From contig CAXXEF010000001.1 of assembly GCA_963677825.2 (NCBI GenBank), forward strand, positions 186,001-250,000: a DNA stretch of 64,000 nt. Reading direction: 5' to 3'. Position numbers and translations under genes: made by a program. A model generated the notes under the pieces. It searched no databases and was not told the origin of the DNA. It saw nothing but the letters and a program-made list of their open reading frames with translations. The stretch comes from Sporobacter sp963677825 (GTDB taxonomy: Bacteria > Bacillota > Clostridia > Oscillospirales > Oscillospiraceae). How positions within the stretch are numbered: the stretch's first letter is position 1; the number at the start of each line of letters is the position of its first letter. Shown in pieces: positions 59,283 to 64,000 of this stretch.

Positions 59283-60047
59283 ATGGGCGTAGTATCAATG
59301 AAACAGCTTTTGGAGGCCGGTGTTCACTTCGGTCACCAGACGCGCCGCTGGAACCCCAAAATGAAGCCGTACATCTACATGGAGCGTAACGGCATCTACA
59401 TCATCGATCTGCAAAAGACGGTGAAAAAGCTTGAAGAGGCCTACAACTTTGTACGTTCACTGAGCGAAAAAGGTCAGAGCATACTGTTCGTCGGCACGAA
59501 AAAGCAGGCACAGGACTCGATCCGAGAGGAAGCCGAACGCGCCGGCATGTTTTTCGTCAATGCCCGCTGGCTCGGCGGCATGCTCACAAACTTCAAAACA
59601 ATGCGTACGCGCATCGATCGTCTTGCGCAGCTGCGCAAGATGCAGGAAGACGGCACGTTTGATATCCTGCCGAAGAAGGAAGTTATTAAGCTTACAAACG
59701 AGATCGAGAAGCTCGAGAAATACCTCGGCGGCGTTAAGAACATGAAGAAGCTCCCGGGTGCGCTGTTCATCATCGACCCGCGCAAGGAGCGCAACGCCAT
59801 CGCCGAAGCACGCAAACTCAAAATTCCGATCGTCGCGATCGTTGACACCAACTGCGATCCCGATGAAATCGACTATATTATTCCCGGTAACGACGACGCC
59901 ATCCGAGCCATCCGCCTGATTTCTGCAGCGATGGCCAGCGCCGTTCAGGAAGGCCGGCAGGGCGCCGACGACGCAGCTGAAGAGGCTGCGGCAGCAACGG
60001 CGGCCGCGTCTGCAAAACCGGAAACGAAAGCACAAGGGGAGGCTTAA
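59283..60047 (+). CDS. rpsB: ribosomal protein S2
   Basis: 254 residues from ATG 59283, AGGAGG 9 nt upstream; the frame is open earlier but only through the structured leader. GVHFGHQTRRWNPKMKPYIY, RWLGGMLTNFKTM and DTNCDPDEIDYIIPGNDDAIRAI are S2 signatures. The C-terminus is an Ala/Glu-rich tail. tsf follows after 6 bp, the universal arrangement. Confidence 0.98.
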   Translation: MGVVSMKQLLEAGVHFGHQTRRWNPKMKPYIYMERNGIYIIDLQKTVKKLEEAYNFVRSLSEKGQSILFVGTKKQAQDSIREEAERAGMFFVNARWLGGMLTNFKTMRTRIDRLAQLRKMQEDGTFDILPKKEVIKLTNEIEKLEKYLGGVKNMKKLPGALFIIDPRKERNAIAEARKLKIPIVAIVDTNCDPDEIDYIIPGNDDAIRAIRLISAAMASAVQEGRQGADDAAEEAAAATAAASAKPETKAQGEA

Positions 60048-60053
60048 TTTACG

Positions 60054-60977
60054 ATGGCATTTACCGCACAAGATGTTAAAAAGCTCCGAGAGATGACCGG
60101 CGTTGGCATGATGGATTGCAAAAAGGCGCTGACGGAATCTGACGGAGACATGGATAAAGCAATAGACTGGCTGCGTGAGAAGGGCCTTGCCGCCGCGCAG
60201 AAAAAAGCCGGTCGCATCGCCGCTGAAGGTATGGCGTACGCCGAGACTTTCGGCGATATCGGCGTCGTCGTCGAGGTTAATGCCGAGACAGACTTCGTCG
60301 CACAAAACGACAAGTTTGTAGACTTCGTTAAAAACGTGGCCAAAGCCGTCGCGGATAATGCGCCGGCAGACGTTGAAGCGCTCATGGATTCGACGTACCC
60401 CGGCAGCAGCAAAGCTGTTCGCGAAGTGCAGCAGGAAATGGTGCTTGTCATCGGTGAGAATATCACCATTCGCCGATTCGAGCGCTACACAACTGGGCTG
60501 AGCGTACCGTACGTGCATTTCGGCGGCAAGATCGGCGTTATGGTCAACATGGACGTCTCCGCCGGCCTTGAAACAAATCCGGCAGTCATCGAGATGGGTA
60601 AAGACATCGCCATGCAGATCGCCGCGATGCGCCCGACGTACCTCGACAAGAGCAACGTTGACGCGGATGTTATGGAAAAGGAAAAGGAAATCCTCACCGC
60701 ACAAGCCAAAGAGGATCCTAAAAACGAGGGTAAGCCTGACAATATCATCGAGAAGATGGTTATGGGTCGCGTTAACAAGTATTATAAAGAAAACTGCTTA
60801 CTGCAGCAGGCGTTCGTTAAGGACGATAAGATCGACGTGGCGAAACACGTTGCCAATGTCGCCAAGGAAGCCGGCGGCACGATCACCCTCAAAGCGTTCA
60901 CACGCTTTGAAAAGGGCGAAGGCATTGAAAAGAAGGAAGAATGCTTTGCCGACGAGATCAGCAAGCTCGTCAAGTAA
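60054..60977 (+). CDS. tsf: elongation factor Ts
   Basis: 307 residues. UBA-like N-terminus with VKKLREMTGVGMMDCKKAL, then the TDFVAQNDKFVDF motif contacting EF-Tu; core and coiled-coil regions as usual. It exchanges GDP for GTP on EF-Tu. Slightly long in the central dimerisation part compared with E. coli (about 283). Confidence 0.98.
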   Translation: MAFTAQDVKKLREMTGVGMMDCKKALTESDGDMDKAIDWLREKGLAAAQKKAGRIAAEGMAYAETFGDIGVVVEVNAETDFVAQNDKFVDFVKNVAKAVADNAPADVEALMDSTYPGSSKAVREVQQEMVLVIGENITIRRFERYTTGLSVPYVHFGGKIGVMVNMDVSAGLETNPAVIEMGKDIAMQIAAMRPTYLDKSNVDADVMEKEKEILTAQAKEDPKNEGKPDNIIEKMVMGRVNKYYKENCLLQQAFVKDDKIDVAKHVANVAKEAGGTITLKAFTRFEKGEGIEKKEECFADEISKLVK

Positions 60978-60990
60978 TACGGATCAAATC

Positions 60991-61025
60991 AAAGAACCCG
61001 CACCAAACGGTGCGGGTTCTTTTTG
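60991..61025 (+). terminator. terminator of rpsB-tsf
   Basis: AAAGAACCCGCACC (60991-61004) and GGTGCGGGTTCTTT (61009-61022), then TTT. Confidence 0.92.
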
Positions 61026-61047
61026 TCCAATCATAAGGATATAGCAG

Positions 61048-61076
61048 TTGCGAAAAATGGATAATACAGATATAAT
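61048..61076 (+). promoter_or_regulatory. promoter of the small membrane protein genes
   Basis: -35 TTGCGA (61048-61053), 17 bp, -10 TATAAT (61071-61076), 30 bp before the ATG at 61106. Confidence 0.65.
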
Positions 61077-61105
61077 TAGTAATATATTACAAAGAGGGTT
61101 AAGTG

Positions 61106-61414
61106 ATGAATAAAACGGGTACGGCGCTTAGGATCACGGCTATTGTAGTGTTTATTATCGCAGCGATAACCGGTGTGTACTTCGGAGTTAGAAATGGGTT
61201 TATGCATAATCCAGTGGGAAATGGCGCAGGGTTACCATTCTACTGGTCGCAGGCACTGGAAATCTGGTGTGTTGGATTGTTTATCGGTATGTTTTTTCTC
61301 TTCCTATCGGAGAATCTGGCGCTCCTTAATAGAATCGCCGTACATGCAGAAAATGCAAAGCCGATCACCGCTGATGACGTAGCGAAAACGCAAAGCAACA
61401 AAACAGACCTATGA
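61106..61414 (+). CDS. small membrane protein of unknown function
   Basis: 102 residues; AGAGGG 7 nt before ATG 61106 (the GTG one codon earlier is less suited). Two hydrophobic helices, about 7-28 (ALRITAIVVFIIAAITGVYF) and 50-75 (ALEIWCVGLFIGMFFLFLSENLALL), joined by a Gly/Asn-rich loop, with a charged cytoplasmic tail. I do not recognise the family. Its own promoter makes it a likely real gene. Confidence 0.7.
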   Translation: MNKTGTALRITAIVVFIIAAITGVYFGVRNGFMHNPVGNGAGLPFYWSQALEIWCVGLFIGMFFLFLSENLALLNRIAVHAENAKPITADDVAKTQSNKTDL

Positions 61415-61510
61415 GCAAAGAAACGGCGTGCCGTTTATAATTGCATTTAAAAAGATGCAGATCGCGGTGATGCGTCCGGCGCAGCGTGACGACAGAAAAG
61501 GTATATGTTT

Positions 61511-61759
61511 ATGAAAGTAATAAAAGAGATAAACCCGGAAATGTTCATTAAGGCGAGCAACGTCTTTTTCCTGATTGCGATCGTTTTCAGAAAAAGCGTT
61601 CCCTGGTTCACGTATATTGCGATTGCGTCTTGGCTACTTGGTTTGATATTGCTGATTAAGAAGGATGCTAAAAGTAAAAAAGTGACGGTGTCCACCATTG
61701 TGTATATTGTCTTTTCGGTCGCCTTGTTGATATTTCTGGTGATTGCCGCTGTGAAATAG
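61511..61759 (+). CDS. small membrane protein of unknown function
   Basis: 82 residues from ATG 61511 (AAAAGG 9 nt upstream; ATG 61505 is too close to it). Three hydrophobic stretches: FIKASNVFFLIAIVFRK, FTYIAIASWLLGLILLIKK and VSTIVYIVFSVALLIFLVIAAVK, separated by Lys-rich loops. It may be transcribed with the gene at 61106 (gap 96 bp with a weak AAACGG/CCGTTT stem). No family recognised. Confidence 0.65.
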   Translation: MKVIKEINPEMFIKASNVFFLIAIVFRKSVPWFTYIAIASWLLGLILLIKKDAKSKKVTVSTIVYIVFSVALLIFLVIAAVK

Positions 61760-61861
61760 AGGCCGACAGTGCCGAATTGCAGTAAATATAGTATAAAAGG
61801 TCTTATGAATGATTGCATGACGCCTGTGCTGAAAAATTGTGGATGTAGCCAAGCCGACATT

Positions 61862-61894
61862 AAAACACCCGCGCCAATTGGCGCGGGTGTCTTT
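61862..61894. terminator. terminator palindrome, copy 1
   Basis: ACACCCGCGCC (61865-61875), AATT, GGCGCGGGTGT (61880-61890), then CTTTT. A 29-bp stretch (61862-61890) is identical to 62472-62500. Confidence 0.85.
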
Positions 61895-61993
61895 TGTTGG
61901 GTTAATAGTGCGTCAAAAAGACACGTGCATTACCATATGATAAACTGATTATAATTGTTGGTGTTCAAACGCGTAGTAAAGGATTGGCAAGAT

Positions 61994-62404
61994 ATGAATT
62001 TGTGGCTTAAAGAAATCTTAGAAAGCATGGATAAGCATCTTGATGAAACTAAAAAAGCTGAGATTCTAGAAGATTGCGGCGAAACCTGCCCGTTTACGCA
62101 TCTTAATGATGCTAATCTTGCTCTAATTGTTAGTCAAGCCGAAAGCGATCAGGATTTTATAGATCGGCTATCACAACAATGGCACGTTAAACGTGAAGAA
62201 GACCGAGTTTACGTTGTTTTCGATCAGTGTTATTGTCCGATGGTAAATACCGATATATCCGGTATATCTCAGTCGATGTGCTACTGTACACGGGGAAACA
62301 TCAAGAGAAAATTCAGGCTTGGTCTGGGCAGAGCGGTAGATGTCTGTATGGAAAAAAGCATTCTGGCCGGAGATAACGAGTGCCGCTTCAGAGTATTTGT
62401 TTAG
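61994..62404 (+). CDS. cysteine-rich protein of unknown function
   Basis: 136 residues from ATG 61994 (AAAGGA 10 nt upstream; the open frame starts earlier at TTG 61955 which overlaps a TATAAT-like -10 at 61950). Eight Cys: CGETC (28, 32), CYC (79, 81), CYC (96, 98), 118 and 130. The pairs look like a metal or Fe-S site. The ending ILAGDNECRFRV resembles the S-I-x-x-G-D-x-x-C-x-F close of V4R/ATC-hydrolase-type domains, which is only a hint. It is more AT-rich than most neighbours and lies between two identical terminator palindromes. Confidence 0.7.
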   Translation: MNLWLKEILESMDKHLDETKKAEILEDCGETCPFTHLNDANLALIVSQAESDQDFIDRLSQQWHVKREEDRVYVVFDQCYCPMVNTDISGISQSMCYCTRGNIKRKFRLGLGRAVDVCMEKSILAGDNECRFRVFV

Positions 62405-62470
62405 CGGGCAAGCTTTTAAACAGCTATCATTGAAATTTCATTTCTTATACACAGGTAAACGTACTAAAAG

Positions 62471-62505
62471 AAAAACACCCGCGCCAATTGGCGCGGGTGT
62501 TTTTT
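62471..62505. terminator. terminator palindrome, copy 2 (end of hppA)
   Basis: AAAAACACCCGCGCC (62471-62485), AATT, GGCGCGGGTGTTTTT (62490-62504), perfect 15-bp stem, bidirectional between the Cys-rich gene and hppA. Confidence 0.92.
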
Positions 62506-62515
62506 AAAATTACAG

Positions 62516-64000
62516 TTAGAAGATGGAGACGGCGGCGATGACGCCGGCGAAAACAATGGAGACAGTGGATACAAGCTTGATGAGGATGTTGAGTGACGGA
62601 CCCGACGTGTCCTTAAACGGATCGCCGACCGTGTCACCAATGACAGCAGCCTTATGGCAGTCGGAGCCTTTGCCGCCGTGTTCGCCGGATTCGATGTATT
62701 TCTTGGCGTTATCCCACGCGCCGCCGGCGTTAGCCATGAAGACCGCGACGGCGAAGCCTGTGACGGTTGTGCCGCCAAGCAGACCGACGACGCCTTCGAC
62801 GCCGAGAACCAGGCCCGTAACGATCGGGACAATAACGGCCAGCAGGGAAGGGGCAACCATTTCGTGCAACGCGCCGCGCGTACAAAGGTCGACACATGCT
62901 TCGTAATCGGGATCGGTTGTGCCGTCCATAATACCGGCGATTTCACGGAACTGGCGGCGAACCTCGACGACGATCGACTGCGCTGCGCGCTGGACGGCGC
63001 TCATCGTTCGTGCGGAGAATGCAAACACGAGCATTGCACCGATGAACAGACCGACAAGAACGGCCGGATTGGTCAGCGATAGGTCGAGCACTTTACCGTC
63101 CAGCTTGACTTTGGCAACCTCGACATACGAAACGAGCAGCGCCAGCGCTGTCAGCGCGGCTGAGCCGATGGCAAAGCCCTTGCCGGTTGCCGCGGTGGTG
63201 TTGCCGAGTGAGTCGAGCGCATCGGTACGTGCGCGGACTTCTTTACCCATGCCGCTCATTTCGGCGATGCCGCCGGCGTTATCGGCGACAGGGCCGTAGG
63301 CGTCGGTCGCGAGGGTAATACCAAGCGTTGAGAGCATCGCAACGGCTGCAATGCCGATGCCGTACAGACCGCGTGAAAAACTGAGTTCATAGCCTTCAAC
63401 ACCGGTGTGCAGCACGCCGCCGGCGGCGACGAAGCTGCCGATAACAGCGGCTGCTACAATGATAATCGGCGCGGCCGTCGATGCCATGCCGAGCGAGATG
63501 CCACCGATAATCGTCGTTGCGGCGCCGGTTTCGGTCGTCGCAGCGAGTTTCTTAGTGGGCTTATAGGTGTCAGAGGTGTAGTATTCGGTGAAGTAGCCAA
63601 TCGCGTTACCGGCGACAAGCCCGCAGAAGATCGCGATCAGGATGCCCCACCAGTTAGCGCCCTCGACGTCTTTCATTATAAAATACGTCAACGGAATAGC
63701 GGCCAAAGCCGCAAGACCGGCAGCAATATAAATACCGGTGCGCAGGGTTTTAAGCAGTTCGTGCTGGGTCGCGTTTTCACCCGTACGGATAAAGAACGTG
63801 CCGATGATCGAGCAAGCAATGCCGACGGCAGCCAGCGCAAGCGGCAGGAACATACCGTTCCAGCCGAAGCCGGCGGCAGAGCCGATGGCAAACGTTGCAA
63901 GGATCGAGCCGATGTAGGATTCGTACAGGTCGGCACCCATGCCGGCCACGTCGCCGACGTTGTCACCGACGTTGTCGGCAATCGTCGCGGGGTTGCGCGG
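62516..64000 (-). CDS. hppA: membrane-bound pyrophosphatase, probably K+-dependent and Na+-pumping (partial)
   Basis: The C-terminal 494 residues of about 650-700; the frame runs off the window at 64000. Catalytic DNVGDNVGDVAGMGADLYESY and DAYGPVADNAGGIAEM are intact. GNTTAATGKGF has Ala where K+-independent enzymes have Lys, indicating a K+-dependent type. The gate Glu sits in DLYESYIGS, one helical turn earlier than in plant-type H+ pumps (GSYAES), which in studied enzymes goes with Na+ transport. It couples PPi hydrolysis to ion export. Many TM helices are visible. Ends with AGVIAAVSIF before the palindromic terminator. Confidence 0.95.
   Translation of the reverse strand, partial: PRNPATIADNVGDNVGDVAGMGADLYESYIGSILATFAIGSAAGFGWNGMFLPLALAAVGIACSIIGTFFIRTGENATQHELLKTLRTGIYIAAGLAALAAIPLTYFIMKDVEGANWWGILIAIFCGLVAGNAIGYFTEYYTSDTYKPTKKLAATTETGAATTIIGGISLGMASTAAPIIIVAAAVIGSFVAAGGVLHTGVEGYELSFSRGLYGIGIAAVAMLSTLGITLATDAYGPVADNAGGIAEMSGMGKEVRARTDALDSLGNTTAATGKGFAIGSAALTALALLVSYVEVAKVKLDGKVLDLSLTNPAVLVGLFIGAMLVFAFSARTMSAVQRAAQSIVVEVRRQFREIAGIMDGTTDPDYEACVDLCTRGALHEMVAPSLLAVIVPIVTGLVLGVEGVVGLLGGTTVTGFAVAVFMANAGGAWDNAKKYIESGEHGGKGSDCHKAAVIGDTVGDPFKDTSGPSLNILIKLVSTVSIVFAGVIAAVSIF

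Noticed and set aside
59457..60704. Long minus-strand open frame (415 codons) opposite rpsB-tsf
   Set aside because: Antisense shadow of two certain ribosomal-factor genes; no SD and no recognisable protein features.

Overview
The window looks like part of the chromosome of an anaerobic, spore-forming member of the Clostridia, probably of the Oscillospirales/Ruminococcaceae type. This is inferred from spoIVA, a spoVB-like flippase and a ylmC/ymxH gene, LL-diaminopimelate aminotransferase, GatCAB-dependent Asn/Gln charging, ferredoxin-linked indolepyruvate oxidoreductase, SLH-domain wall proteins, RNase M5, YlxM, a T-box and an M-box. Codon use is GC-rich, while promoters and leaders are AT-rich. 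No tRNA, rRNA, CRISPR array, insertion sequence or prophage was found.

Layout. 1-3382 (+): end of pstS, then pstC-pstA-pstB-phoU, a high-affinity phosphate uptake operon with a stem-loop between pstS and pstC. 3433-4946 (-): birA-bioY, biotin ligase/repressor and biotin uptake. 5056-9977 (-): aspS-gatC-gatA-gatB behind a T-box leader (about 10003-10255), a transcription unit for tRNA-dependent Asn (and Gln) formation. 10572-14139 (+): recG, and a secreted lysozyme-fold/SLH protein. 14184-18657 (-): spoIVA and a membrane diguanylate cyclase. 18757-24858 (-): esterase, Fe-S aldo/keto reductase, SpoVB-like flippase, AIM24-type protein, SLH/D,D-carboxypeptidase-like protein. 24918-30309 (-): purF-dapF-dapL-glmS. 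30410-31467 (+): DUF421/DUF4363 pair. 31468-36555 (-): nrdR, a small unknown, then comEC-holA-rnmV.

36863-47379 (+): a catabolic block with acyl-CoA synthetase, OFA-type MFS carrier, iorA-iorB, paaK-type aryl-CoA ligase, tandem ACT protein, aminotransferase, then purB and a Crh-like HPr paralogue without the phosphoryl-accepting His. The enzymes form a plausible route from aromatic amino acids through 2-oxoacids to aryl-acetyl-CoA and aryl-acetate plus ATP. 47512-52539 (-): a four-gene ribose-type ABC importer. 53014-56571 (-): ylxM-ffh-rpsP-ylqC-rimM-trmD. 56783-57007 (+): a tiny protein made of five 14-residue repeats. 57228-58550 (-): corA behind an M-box Mg riboswitch, with a previously unlisted 29-codon leader frame between riboswitch and gene. 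58735-60977 (+): ylmC-type gene, rpsB-tsf. 61106-62404 (+): three small unknown genes. 62516-64000 (-): hppA, a membrane pyrophosphatase of likely Na+ type, cut by the window end.

The most rewarding items are regulatory: a palindrome that can be gatB terminator, birA promoter and BirA operator at once; the aspS-gatCAB T-box with a non-discriminating-type AspRS (His31); and the M-box/leader-peptide/corA arrangement. Among proteins the 14-residue-repeat protein, the Crh-like protein, the GH24-fold protein with altered catalytic positions, and the Cys-rich protein lying between two identical 29-bp terminator palindromes stand out. All family assignments come from reading motifs; no database search was possible.
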